Assembly: GCF_002368295.1 (NCBI RefSeq)
Contig: NZ_AP018248.1
Location: 2,353,977 to 2,417,976 of the forward strand
Direction of reading: 5' to 3'
Length of the DNA stretch: 64,000 bases
Source of the DNA: Tolypothrix tenuis PCC 7101
Lineage (GTDB): Bacteria; Cyanobacteriota; Cyanobacteriia; Cyanobacteriales; Nostocaceae
Shown here: one piece after another, positions 17,321 through 26,000 of the stretch
Numbering within the stretch: the stretch's first letter is position 1
Layout of the letters: the number at the start of each line of letters is the position of its first letter
Made by a program: the position numbers and the translations under genes
The notes under the pieces: model-generated
The model's input: the letters and a program-made list of their open reading frames with translations, nothing else
Databases searched by the model: none
Told to the model about the DNA's origin: nothing

Positions 17321-17553
17321 AATTTTTTCTCCAAATTTTTTAGCTGAGATTTCAGTTCATCTAAATGACGGTAAATTTCGTAAGTTTCGGCTGCTAAAGC
17401 TGTTAAATTTTGGTAATCAGTTGGCAAGCCTTCAGCTAAATCATGAAGATCCATCTTCATTTGACCAGCTTTACTATTCAGCTTCTTAATTTGTAGTTTT
17501 AAGTCTTCAATAGCTTGTTGATTTACACAATCTGTTTCTGCTGATGGCACCAT
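17317..17553 (-). CDS. Small nif-associated coiled-coil protein (DUF683/CCE_0567 type)
   Basis: This 78-aa protein is predicted to be nearly all helical, with the heptad-like pattern KLQIKKLNSKAGQMKMDLHDLAEGLP. Proteins of this type are found next to nifX and nifW in diazotrophs and form small helical bundles. Function is not established; an assembly-accessory role is assumed from context. It lies between the NifX-associated gene and nifW, overlapping the latter by 4 bp. Confidence 0.85.
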   Translation of the reverse strand: MVPSAETDCVNQQAIEDLKLQIKKLNSKAGQMKMDLHDLAEGLPTDYQNLTALAAETYEIYRHLDELKSQLKNLEKKL

Positions 17554-17583
17554 AAGTTTCTCCGTTGCTTGCCTGCTTATTGC

Positions 17584-18060
17584 CTATATTTTGGTGACTT
17601 CATTGTATTTTTCTGCTAATTCAATGCCCTTTTGTGTGAGTTTCTCGCCCTCGGCTGCTAACTTTTCTAGAGAATCAAAGCCGAAACGTTGAGCATCGCG
17701 TAAGGTTCTAGAGACTAGCAACAAACGACCAGAAAAAACCAACACCCAGCCAAAACCTTCATGACTCAAATCGAGAACTACTTGAGATAACGAACCAGTT
17801 TTCTGCTCGATTTGGGCTGCGATCGCGCGATAGAATGACATAATTCTGGCTTTGGTGGCGGGTTCAACATCGCCCTCTACAGAAATTTGGCGTTTAGCCT
17901 GTTTGCTGACAATATAAGGTTTAAGAATTAATTCATCCGACCAATTGCGATAAAATCCATAAGAATCTTGAGCGTGAATTTGTCTAACTAACTCTTGCAC
18001 AAAGGGAGAATTTAAAGCTTCGCTACTAACGCTGGGATTAACAATTTCAGTTGAACTCAT
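17584..18060 (-). CDS. NifX-associated nitrogen fixation protein (DUF269)
   Basis: This 158-aa protein has the DUF269 features FVQELVRQIHAQDSYGFYRNWSDE and FGWVLVFSGRLLLVSRTLRDAQRFGF. It is conserved directly downstream of nifX in many diazotrophs and is thought to act in FeMo-cofactor synthesis or handling. The open frame extends to 18120, but the ATG at 18060 overlaps the nifX stop by 4 bp (ATGA) and matches the family start, so I use it. Confidence 0.9.
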   Translation of the reverse strand: MSSTEIVNPSVSSEALNSPFVQELVRQIHAQDSYGFYRNWSDELILKPYIVSKQAKRQISVEGDVEPATKARIMSFYRAIAAQIEQKTGSLSQVVLDLSHEGFGWVLVFSGRLLLVSRTLRDAQRFGFDSLEKLAAEGEKLTQKGIELAEKYNEVTKI

Positions 18061-18461
18061 ACGCCTACTTCCTCTTCTGCAAAATTTGATGATTTTTGTT
18101 GTAAAGCTTTCCGCAACCAAGGCGGAGGACTGCCTTTCAAAGTCTTAACTAACTGTTCCAAAAGGTCAGTAATTTTGTCATCCTCAGACCTAGCTTTAAT
18201 TGGTGTAATGCGTTTCTTGATTAACCGAGCAGCCGCACTTCCACCAATGGCTGATACATAAACAATTGTGCAATCAGCCAAAGCTTCAATTTTGGGAACT
18301 AATTTATCCTCATTACCATCTTCTTTGAGGTCGCCATCAAATTTCAGAGTATTGAGAAACTGATACCCCTCTGGTGAAACTTCATAAACATCGATTTTTT
18401 TCGCCCACCCAAAATGAGCATTAATATGAATTTGGTCGCTAGTTGTAAAAGCAATTTTCAT
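18057..18461 (-). CDS. nifX: FeMo-cofactor carrier protein NifX
   Basis: This 134-aa protein is a single dinitrogenase iron-molybdenum cofactor-binding domain: IAFTTSDQIHINAHFGWAKKIDVYEV, with the conserved HFG. NifX binds NifB-cofactor and the VK-cluster and shuttles them between NifB and NifEN. It starts 27 bp after nifN and is coupled to the DUF269 gene by a 4-bp overlap. The same fold is fused to the C-terminus of NifB in this window. Confidence 0.93.
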   Translation of the reverse strand: MKIAFTTSDQIHINAHFGWAKKIDVYEVSPEGYQFLNTLKFDGDLKEDGNEDKLVPKIEALADCTIVYVSAIGGSAAARLIKKRITPIKARSEDDKITDLLEQLVKTLKGSPPPWLRKALQQKSSNFAEEEVGV

Positions 18462-18487
18462 ATTTATCCTCCAATAATTACGAATTT

Positions 18488-19792
18488 TTAATGCTTGGTT
18501 TTGTCTTCTTCTGCTTCTAAAAATAAGTTGCCGATGTCAAACAACAATTGCATGGTTCCTCGGTAGCCGACAGTACAACGCTGTCCGTTACCTAACCTGT
18601 CAAAAATTGGGAAACCAAGACGATAGAAAGAAGTTTCTAGACGACGAGCGATCGCTTTACCATGAGAATTAGCAATCACCAAATCAGAACCTACCGCTAG
18701 CCGCTCAAAGTCTTCCAAATCGCCAATAGTGACGCTTTCCACAGGGAGTTGCTCTAACAGCGGCGACTTTGTGGTTGTGACTGCGGCCTGAACTTCCGCA
18801 CCCATTGATTGCAAAAACCAAACTATTGACCACAGCAAATCCGGTTCTAGTGCTAACGACACCCGCTTACGCCCGAAGTAAAAGTGAGTATCCAGCATCG
18901 CGTCTTGCAACTGGCGGCGTTGGTGGCGGTATTTGGCTGGGACTGTATTCCCGCTAATATCAACCAGTCCTTGCAAAAAGTCATCCACTGCATCTAACCC
19001 AGTCAGTTGGGGAAAGATTTCGTAAGGTATGCCAAACCGTTGTTGCAAACTCTCGGCTGCACCGCGCACACTTTCGCCTAGTGCGAGAGTAAACACCGAA
19101 CTACCCATTTGTCGGAGTTCTGCCAAAGTTGTACCGCCACCTGTCACTGCACTGTAAGAATCATCCAAATGACCATCCAGTGAAGCAGAAAGGTCAGGTA
19201 CGACAATGGCTTTTAGCCCAAAGGCTGAGACAATCTCTTTAATTTCCTGCACATCCCCGGCTGTAAACGCAGAACTTGCCAAAATATTGATTTGGTCTAG
19301 CCTGGTTTCTCCTGGTTGGGGAATTTCTTTAACTATGCTTTCGACTGCTGTGGCAAAACCATCTTGCAATGCACCTTTAAAATCAGGTGTAGAAGCAAAT
19401 ACAATCGGCAAATCATATAATTCTGGATGACGTTTGCGGATACTTCTGAGGATACCTTCCATGTCATCCCCTCTGGTTTCCGTAAGTCCAGTAGTTAACA
19501 AACCAATAATTTCAGGCTTTGATTTTTCTACCAGCGTCAAGATTGCTTGCTCGATATTGTCTTCGCCACCCAAGATAGTGGTAACTTCAGTCATGGCAGT
19601 GGTGGATAGGGGAATGGCTTCCCGAAAATGCCGCACTAACATGACTTTGGCGAAAGCAGTACAACCCTGAGAACCGTGAAACAAAGGCATTACGCCCTTC
19701 AATCCTAAAAATGCTAAGGCTGCACCTAAAGGTTGACTTTGCTTTAAAGGATTGACTGCAACTGATTTATTTGCAGCGGTTACAGTTGCCAT
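18488..19792 (-). CDS. nifN: Nitrogenase cofactor scaffold subunit NifN
   Basis: This 434-aa protein is the NifK-like half of the NifEN scaffold on which FeMo-cofactor is completed. It shows NPLKQSQPLGAALAFLGL, HGSQGC and TTAMTEVTTILGG, and the GLTETRGDD segment. The open frame reaches 19813, but the ATG at 19792 shares one base with the nifE stop (TAATG), a classic coupling signal. Family start MATVTAANK also fits. NifE and NifN are separate proteins here, not fused as reported for the vegetative Nif2 cluster of Anabaena variabilis. Confidence 0.94.
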   Translation of the reverse strand: MATVTAANKSVAVNPLKQSQPLGAALAFLGLKGVMPLFHGSQGCTAFAKVMLVRHFREAIPLSTTAMTEVTTILGGEDNIEQAILTLVEKSKPEIIGLLTTGLTETRGDDMEGILRSIRKRHPELYDLPIVFASTPDFKGALQDGFATAVESIVKEIPQPGETRLDQINILASSAFTAGDVQEIKEIVSAFGLKAIVVPDLSASLDGHLDDSYSAVTGGGTTLAELRQMGSSVFTLALGESVRGAAESLQQRFGIPYEIFPQLTGLDAVDDFLQGLVDISGNTVPAKYRHQRRQLQDAMLDTHFYFGRKRVSLALEPDLLWSIVWFLQSMGAEVQAAVTTTKSPLLEQLPVESVTIGDLEDFERLAVGSDLVIANSHGKAIARRLETSFYRLGFPIFDRLGNGQRCTVGYRGTMQLLFDIGNLFLEAEEDKTKH

Positions 19793-21171
19793 TAGTTGAC
19801 CTCCTCTTCCCAAGGTGCTGGTTTGCGTACTTGTTGCCAGACTGGACTGTAAAGCGCTTCATCCAGTTCTCGTGCCATCTCCACCATGCCCACATATCCG
19901 GCGTAGGGATGATGCCGTTCTTGATTAATATCTAAAAATGGAATGCGGGCTTTGAGGGCAGTGTATTGATTGCGACCACCAGCAATCAGCATATCGGCTT
20001 TTGTCTGGGCAATCACCCGGAGTAATTCTTGGGCGTTGCCTTTTTCCATAGCAATGCCATCTTTTCCTAGTAATTCTTTGATCCTCGCTTTATCTTCCTC
20101 AGTACTTTTCTTGGTACTAGTGGCGACAACTTCCATTCCCAAGTCTTTCGCTGCCGAGATAATTGACCAACTTTTCACACCCCCGGTATAAAGAACAACC
20201 CGCTTACCTTTGAGACGGGAGCGATAGGGAGCTAAAGCTATATCTAGCGCAGCAGTTTCTTCGGCAATTAATTTCTCTACTCGCTCTTGCAAACTGCGAT
20301 CGCCTATCTTTGCAGCAATATTCCGCAAACAGCGATTCATGTCATCCACTCCATAGAAAGATTCTTCAATGTAAGGAATGCCATAGCGTTCTTCCATCTT
20401 TCTGGCCACGTTGATCAAGGCTTTGGAGCAGATCATGACGTTGAGTTTGGCACGGTGAGCATATTGAACTTCTTTGTACTTAGCATCACCAGTGATTTTG
20501 GCTAAAACTCGAATACCTAATTTTTCAAATAAAGGCAGAACTCCCCACAATTCGCCTGCAATGTTGTACTCACCAATGAGATTAATATCTAATGGGGTTG
20601 TATATTCTGGTTCAGCACTACCGATAACATATTCTAGTAAGGCTTCCCCACCAACACGATTACCAAGGTTTTTGCTACCAATAAAACCAGGTGAATTTAC
20701 AGGGATGACAGGTGTACCTGTTTTCTTGGCTGCGGCTTCACAAACTGCGTCTAAATCATCACCAATTAACGCCGTCACACAAGTGGAGTAAACGAATACT
20801 GCGGCTGGTTGATAGCGTTGCTGTACTTCCAAAATTGCTTTATACAGCTTTTTTTCCCCACCGAAAATAATATCGTTCTCATTGAGGTCGGTTGTAAAAC
20901 CCATTTTGTAGAGATGAGAATTAGAGGAAAGACTACCACGACCACCCCAAGAGTTACCAGAACAAGCGATCGGCCCGTGGACTAAATGAGCAACATCGGT
21001 AATGGGGACTAGGGCGATTGATGCTCCATCAAAAGCACAACCTCCTTGTGCTGCACCAGGTTGGGCTTGTTGGTGACAAGATTTATTTTTCTTCTGCCCA
21101 TGCTTGTGGTGATTGTGTTCGCATCCTGGCTCACTCAGCAGCTCGTTAATTTTGCCTTGGGTGATTTTCAT
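19792..21171 (-). CDS. nifE: Nitrogenase cofactor scaffold subunit NifE
   Basis: This 459-aa protein is the NifD-like half of the NifEN scaffold. It has GGCAFDGASIALVPITDVAHLVHGP, a GPIACSGNSWGGRGS segment and STCVTALIGDDLDAV. A His/Cys-rich tract (CEHNHHKHGQKK) lies near the N-terminus. The open frame extends 17 codons upstream to 21222, but that part is repeat-like DNA (AACGCAGAGG...GCGAAGG), so I start at ATG 21171, giving the family N-terminus MKITQGKINELL. It is coupled to nifN by TAATG. Confidence 0.94.
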   Translation of the reverse strand: MKITQGKINELLSEPGCEHNHHKHGQKKNKSCHQQAQPGAAQGGCAFDGASIALVPITDVAHLVHGPIACSGNSWGGRGSLSSNSHLYKMGFTTDLNENDIIFGGEKKLYKAILEVQQRYQPAAVFVYSTCVTALIGDDLDAVCEAAAKKTGTPVIPVNSPGFIGSKNLGNRVGGEALLEYVIGSAEPEYTTPLDINLIGEYNIAGELWGVLPLFEKLGIRVLAKITGDAKYKEVQYAHRAKLNVMICSKALINVARKMEERYGIPYIEESFYGVDDMNRCLRNIAAKIGDRSLQERVEKLIAEETAALDIALAPYRSRLKGKRVVLYTGGVKSWSIISAAKDLGMEVVATSTKKSTEEDKARIKELLGKDGIAMEKGNAQELLRVIAQTKADMLIAGGRNQYTALKARIPFLDINQERHHPYAGYVGMVEMARELDEALYSPVWQQVRKPAPWEEEVN

Positions 21172-21236
21172 GGGTGTTTGAGAGAGTTTTTTTAACGCAG
21201 AGGGGCGCGAAGGTAAGCGCAAAGATACGCAGAGAA

Positions 21237-21524
21237 TTAACAGATGTATTTGGTTATATCTTCAGCACACTCATCTGCGAGGTAGGAGAGGCAGCGGAAG
21301 CGTAAAGCTACAAATTCGTCGTAGAGGGGATTTAATTTGCAGAGTGGGGGAATATGAAAAGTGTGTCCGAAAAATTTAACGTTGCGTTCAAAGGGACAGC
21401 AACAGGGAATAACTTGGCAAATGAGATGGGCGGTATTGCGATCGCATACTTGAATTTGGTTCACCCATTGGCGTAAGGGAAAGAGAATATCGAAGCGATC
21501 GCGGCTGTTAATGATGGTACTCAT
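21237..21524 (-). CDS. Mo-dependent nitrogenase C-terminal family protein
   Basis: This 95-aa protein contains WVNQIQVCDRNTAHLICQVIPCCCPFERNVKFFGHTFHIPPLCKLNPLY, the pattern of the Mo-nitro_C family. Four to five closely spaced cysteines and histidines suggest metal binding. The family is named for its occurrence in cyanobacterial nif clusters; it is not a part of NifD or NifK itself. It lies between nifK and nifE on the same strand. A role in MoFe-protein maturation is inferred only from position. Confidence 0.85.
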   Translation of the reverse strand: MSTIINSRDRFDILFPLRQWVNQIQVCDRNTAHLICQVIPCCCPFERNVKFFGHTFHIPPLCKLNPLYDEFVALRFRCLSYLADECAEDITKYIC

Positions 21525-21610
21525 AGCGTTTATAAGGACAGCAGAAGAAGCAGAGGGGGCAGAGGATGCAGGGGAGAAATGCCCTATGCCCCATGCCCTA
21601 TGCCCATTAA

Positions 21611-23149
21611 TTACCGAATCAAGTCGTAGGAAATATCGGTCTTAGACGGAATGATTGTGTTGCGATCTAACTCATCCAGAATTGTGTTAACAATCCAGTT
21701 GAGTAGGTTGATTGTGCCTTGGTAGCCGTAGGTAGCGTAGCGGTGCAGGTGGTGGCGGTCAAAAATGGGGTAGCCAATCCGCACGAATGGGGTCTTGGTG
21801 TCGCGCCAGAGGTACTTACCGTAGGAGTTACCGATGAGCAAGTCTACGGGTTCTGTAAACAGTAAGGAACGCATATGCCAGAGGTCGCGTCCACCGTGAA
21901 TTGTCGCACCTTGACCAAAGGGGCTAGAGTCGAGTAAGGCGCGCAATTCTGTCTCAAAATGTTCGTTGCTGTTGCTGACCAGGATGTGAACTGGTTCTGC
22001 ACCTACTTCTAAGAGGAATTGTGTCAAACCAATTACTAAATCAGGATCGCCATACATTGCCACCCGCTTACCGTGTAACCATGCTTGAGAATCGGTCAAC
22101 GCATCCACTGCACGTCCCCGTTCATCTTCTAATTCTTGGGGAATTGGCTTACCAGTTAATGCGGACAGTTTCATCAAGAATTCATCAGTACCACGAATGC
22201 CTACTGGACGGTTAACGTAGGTCTTTTGATGCCATTCGTGTTCGATGTATTCACGAGTTTTGGTGGTGGCGTAAGCTTGGAGTGCGATCGTCGCTTCAGC
22301 ATTGATAGAATCAGCTGCATCTTCTAGCTTGGTTCCACCAGGATACATATTATATGTACCATTATTCGGAGAATCCAAGTATTCTGAGTTATCTGCTAAC
22401 AAGGTATAGTCAATTCCCATCACATTAGCAATCCGCTTAATTTCGCGGAGGTTGCCAATGTATGTTTCAAACCCAGGAATAAAGTTGATTTTGCCGTTGG
22501 TGGTTTCTTTCTTCTTACCGGCTGTCAAATTTGACAGAATCCCCTTCATCATGTTGTCGTAACCCAAAATGTGGGAACCAACAAAGCTGGGAGTGTGAGC
22601 ATAGGGAACAGGGAAGTCTTCAGGAACAGCACCTTCTTCCTTAGCAGTTCTAATAAAGGCTTGCAAGTCATCCCCAATTACTTCTGCCATACAGGTAGTG
22701 CAGACAGCAATCATTTTGGGCTTATATAAGTTGTAGGAAACTGCTAAACCTTCAATCAGGTTCTTCAGACCACCGAATACGGCTGCATCTTCCGTCATGG
22801 AGGAGGATACGGCAGAAAACGGTTCTTTGAAGTGACGGGTCAAGTGACTGCGGAAATATGCAACGCAGCCTTGAGAACCATGTACAAAAGGTAGTGTACC
22901 TTCAAAACCAACGGCTGCCAAAATTGATCCCAGAGGTTGGCAAGCTTTCGCAGGGTTAACAGTTAAAGCTTGTCGGGCAAAGTTCTTTTCGCGATATTCC
23001 CAGGTCTTTGTCCACTCAGCAATCCGGGTAACTTCTTCAGATTCATGCCCACATTCAAACTCTTTTTTGGCTTGAAATAGCTCTTGGTATTCCTGCTGTT
23101 GGAAAAGTTCGGCGTGATCCTTAATCTTGTTTACATCGTGTTGAGCCAT
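21611..23149 (-). CDS. nifK: Nitrogenase MoFe protein beta chain
   Basis: This 512-aa subunit provides the beta half of the P-cluster and interacts with NifH. The three P-cluster cysteines appear in NPAKACQPLG (Cys70), GSQGCVAY (Cys95) and TTCMAEVIGDD (Cys153), and SSSMTEDAAVFGG follows the family pattern. It begins 72 bp after nifD in the nifHDK order. Length and motifs are intact. The gap to nifD contains only GCAGAGGAGG-type simple repeats. Confidence 0.97.
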   Translation of the reverse strand: MAQHDVNKIKDHAELFQQQEYQELFQAKKEFECGHESEEVTRIAEWTKTWEYREKNFARQALTVNPAKACQPLGSILAAVGFEGTLPFVHGSQGCVAYFRSHLTRHFKEPFSAVSSSMTEDAAVFGGLKNLIEGLAVSYNLYKPKMIAVCTTCMAEVIGDDLQAFIRTAKEEGAVPEDFPVPYAHTPSFVGSHILGYDNMMKGILSNLTAGKKKETTNGKINFIPGFETYIGNLREIKRIANVMGIDYTLLADNSEYLDSPNNGTYNMYPGGTKLEDAADSINAEATIALQAYATTKTREYIEHEWHQKTYVNRPVGIRGTDEFLMKLSALTGKPIPQELEDERGRAVDALTDSQAWLHGKRVAMYGDPDLVIGLTQFLLEVGAEPVHILVSNSNEHFETELRALLDSSPFGQGATIHGGRDLWHMRSLLFTEPVDLLIGNSYGKYLWRDTKTPFVRIGYPIFDRHHLHRYATYGYQGTINLLNWIVNTILDELDRNTIIPSKTDISYDLIR

Positions 23150-23221
23150 CAGTATTCTCCAAGTTTGGGAGGTAGGGAGTGGGGAAGCAGAGGAGCAGAG
23201 GAGGCAGAGGAAGAGGCTGTA

Positions 23222-24718
23222 TTACTTCTTCCAAGGAGCGCCTATTAAGCTCCAGGTGGGACTGTTGAGAGCGAGATCCATGTCACGGGCGAAAATTGCA
23301 AATCCGTCGTAGCCGTGGTAGGGCCCGGAATAATCCCACGAGTGCATTTGGCGGAAAGGAAGTGCCATTTTCTGGAATACGTACTTCTCTTTAATACCAG
23401 AGGCTATTAAGTCAGGCTGGAGTGCTTTAACAAATTGCTCAAATTCATAAGCAGATACGTCGTCATAAATCAATGTGCCGTTCTCAACATAGTGAGTAGT
23501 ACGTTTGTAGTCGTCGTTGTGACCGAATTCGTAGCCTGTACCAATGAGCTTCATGCCGAGGTCTTCAAAGGCAGGAACAACGTGACGGGGGCGCAAACCA
23601 CCCACCATGAGAGCAACGGTTTTTCCTTCTAAGCGAGAGCGATATTTATCGAGTACTGCTTTGGTTTGCGCTTCGTACTTAGCGATGACTTCTTCTGCTT
23701 TTGCTTGGATGGTTTCATCAAACTTGGAGGCAATTTCCCTCAAGGACTCAGCAATTTTGGTGGGGCCGAAGAAGTTATATTCTAACCAGGGAATACCATA
23801 AGCTTCTTCCATGTGACGGGAGATGTAGTTCATGGAACGGTAGCAGTGAACTAGGTTCAGTTTCACGCTGGGGGTGAGCATCATCTCATGTAGAGTACCG
23901 TCTCCAGACCACTGAGCCACAACGCGTAAGCCGATTTCTTCTAACAGGATGCGGCTAGACCAAGCATCACCACCGATGTTGTAGTCACCAATGATTGCCA
24001 CATCATAGGGGCTAGGCTCAAATCCGAGAGTGCCTTCTTTCTTGGCTTTGTCAGCTTTAGGGAATACCCAGTCACGAATGGTATCGTTCGCAATGTGGTG
24101 TCCGAGGGACTGAGACACACCTCGGAAGCCTTCGCAACGCACGGGAACAACAGTCTTGCCAGTATCTTTTGCTTTCTTCTTAGCAACAGCTTCGATGTCA
24201 TCCCCAATTAGACCGATGGGGCATTCTGATTGAATGGAAATCCCACGATTCAGGGGGAATAATTCTTCAATTTCATCGATGAGTTTGGCAAGTTTTTTGT
24301 CGCCACCAAATACGATGTCCCGTTCTTGGAAATCGGAAGTAAACTGCATTGTACCGAAGCTGTCAATGCCAGTTGTACCGATGTAATAGTTGCGACGACC
24401 AGACCAGGAGTAGTAACCGCAACCTACAGGGCCGTGACTGATGTGAATCATGTCCTTAATCGGCCCCCAAACCACACCTTTGGAACCTGCGTAGGCGCAA
24501 CCACGGGTGGTCATTGTACCGGGAACAGATTTGATGTTGGACTTAACACCACAATCGGACTTACCTGCTTCGTAAACGTTCAGGTGCTTTTCCCGTTTTT
24601 TCTTGGCTTTGTCAGGATATGCTTCCAGAACTTCCTGAAGCAAGGCTTTTTTATCAATTTCTGATGCTGCCTCGGTAGCAGTGGTTTGCTCTAAAATTGC
24701 GGCTTCGGAGGGTGTCAT
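23222..24718 (-). CDS. nifD: Nitrogenase MoFe protein alpha chain
   Basis: This 498-aa subunit carries FeMo-cofactor. P-cluster ligands are Cys74 (RGCAYAGSKG), Cys100 (GPVGCGYYSW) and Cys166 (QSECPIGLIGDD). The FeMo-cofactor ligands lie in LVHCYRSMNY and QMHSWDYSGPYHGYDG. The reading frame is continuous, so no nifD excision element (as in Anabaena PCC 7120) interrupts it. The C-terminus ends at GAPWKK, lacking the Ala/Lys tail of some relatives. It lies 182 bp after nifH. Confidence 0.97.
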   Translation of the reverse strand: MTPSEAAILEQTTATEAASEIDKKALLQEVLEAYPDKAKKKREKHLNVYEAGKSDCGVKSNIKSVPGTMTTRGCAYAGSKGVVWGPIKDMIHISHGPVGCGYYSWSGRRNYYIGTTGIDSFGTMQFTSDFQERDIVFGGDKKLAKLIDEIEELFPLNRGISIQSECPIGLIGDDIEAVAKKKAKDTGKTVVPVRCEGFRGVSQSLGHHIANDTIRDWVFPKADKAKKEGTLGFEPSPYDVAIIGDYNIGGDAWSSRILLEEIGLRVVAQWSGDGTLHEMMLTPSVKLNLVHCYRSMNYISRHMEEAYGIPWLEYNFFGPTKIAESLREIASKFDETIQAKAEEVIAKYEAQTKAVLDKYRSRLEGKTVALMVGGLRPRHVVPAFEDLGMKLIGTGYEFGHNDDYKRTTHYVENGTLIYDDVSAYEFEQFVKALQPDLIASGIKEKYVFQKMALPFRQMHSWDYSGPYHGYDGFAIFARDMDLALNSPTWSLIGAPWKK

Positions 24719-24900
24719 AGTTTATCCTCTTGACTACTTGCGATCGCAGAGTTTGGGAATAGGGAGTAGGGAGTAAAAGTAGGAAAGTGGGCGGGTAGCT
24801 AAATAGATGGATGATTTTCAGGAGGGTTCTTTGCGGGTCTACTCATCAACCCATTTAATTCTTGCGCTAACTCCAGCCCACAATTAGCTGACGAGTAAGC

Positions 24901-25794
24901 TTAAACAACAACAGCGGCTTTGGCTGCGTCTTCTGCAACTGCCTTATGGTACTCTTCTTCACCGCCAAGGATGCCGAATTCAACTAGCAGTTCTTCCAGT
25001 TCGTCCATTGAGATGGGGGTTGGAATAGTTAACTTGGTGTTGTCTTTGATCTTCTGAGCGAGAATACGGTACTCTTCCGCCTGGGGATGCTCAGGAGCGT
25101 ATTCGATTACGGTCATCCGCCTCAGTTCAGCGTGTTGAACTACATTGTTACGGGGAACAAAGTGAATCATTTGAGTATTGAGTCTCGCAGCCAATGCTTC
25201 AATCAATTCCACTTCGCCATCAACATTACGGCTGTTGCAGATTAGGCCACCCAAGCGTACACCACCAGAGTGAGCATACTTGAGAATGCCTCGTGCAATG
25301 TTATTGGCAGCATACATTGCCATCATTTCACCAGAGCAAACGATGTAAATTTCTTGCGCTTTGCCTTCACGGATAGGCATAGCAAAACCACCGCAAACAA
25401 CGTCGCCCAATACGTCGTAGGAAACGAAATCTAGGTCTTCGTAAGCGCCGTTTTCTTCCAAAAAGTTGATAGCGGTAATGATCCCACGTCCAGCGCAGCC
25501 GACACCAGGCTCAGGCCCACCTGACTCCACACATTTAACATCCCGGTAACCAGTCAGCAATACTTCTTCGAGTTCTATATCTTCAACTGCACCACGTTCA
25601 GCAGCTAAGTGCAGAATGGTGGTTTGAGCTTTGCTGTGCAACATCAAACGGGTAGAATCTGCTTTCGGGTCACATCCGACGATCATGATCCTTTGACCCA
25701 TTTCCGCGAGACCAGCAAGCGTGTTTTGAGATGTTGTAGACTTACCGATACCGCCTTTACCGTAGAATGCGATTTGTCTAATGTTGTCAGTCAT
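24901..25794 (-). CDS. nifH: Nitrogenase iron protein (dinitrogenase reductase)
   Basis: This 297-aa protein is the ATP-driven electron donor to NifDK and also acts in cofactor assembly. It shows the P-loop GKGGIGKS (12-19), VGCDPKADST, and the two [4Fe-4S] ligands Cys100 (GVGCAGRG) and Cys134 (GDVVCGGFAMP). Arg103, the usual ADP-ribosylation site, is present. It is preceded by a 206-bp leader with an STRR tract and a strong hairpin, suggesting its own 5' end by initiation or processing. Confidence 0.98.
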   Translation of the reverse strand: MTDNIRQIAFYGKGGIGKSTTSQNTLAGLAEMGQRIMIVGCDPKADSTRLMLHSKAQTTILHLAAERGAVEDIELEEVLLTGYRDVKCVESGGPEPGVGCAGRGIITAINFLEENGAYEDLDFVSYDVLGDVVCGGFAMPIREGKAQEIYIVCSGEMMAMYAANNIARGILKYAHSGGVRLGGLICNSRNVDGEVELIEALAARLNTQMIHFVPRNNVVQHAELRRMTVIEYAPEHPQAEEYRILAQKIKDNTKLTIPTPISMDELEELLVEFGILGGEEEYHKAVAEDAAKAAVVV

Positions 25795-25854
25795 GGTTGT
25801 TTTCCTAGTAATGGGTTGATGGTTTTGGTTTTGTCAACTTTTGGGTTTTATAGA

Positions 25855-25885
25855 TGCGATCGCTCCTAGTAACTAGGCGATCGCA
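25855..25885. promoter_or_regulatory. Hairpin in the nifH leader
   Basis: TGCGATCG..CCTAGT pairs with ACTAGG.CGATCGCA around a single central base, 61-91 bp upstream of the nifH start. It is built from two inverted HIP1 octamers. In Anabaena variabilis nifH transcripts arise partly by processing upstream of nifH with a protective stem-loop; this structure could do the same here, which is inference. Confidence 0.6.
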
Positions 25886-25952
25886 GTTGAGAAAGTCGCT
25901 GGTGGCGCTCGCTCTAACACATTCCGAATGAGAAAAGAGAAAGATTGCATGG

Positions 25953-25995
25953 TTTGGTAATTGGTAATTGGTGATTGGTAATTGGTAATTGGTGT
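25953..25995. repeat. STRR heptamer repeat (GGTAATT/GGTGATT) in nifU-nifH gap
   Basis: About six tandem heptamers of GGTAATT type lie just beyond the nifU stop codon. They would place a repetitive spacer inside any nifU-nifH transcript. Confidence 0.85.
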
Positions 25996-26000
25996 GATTT

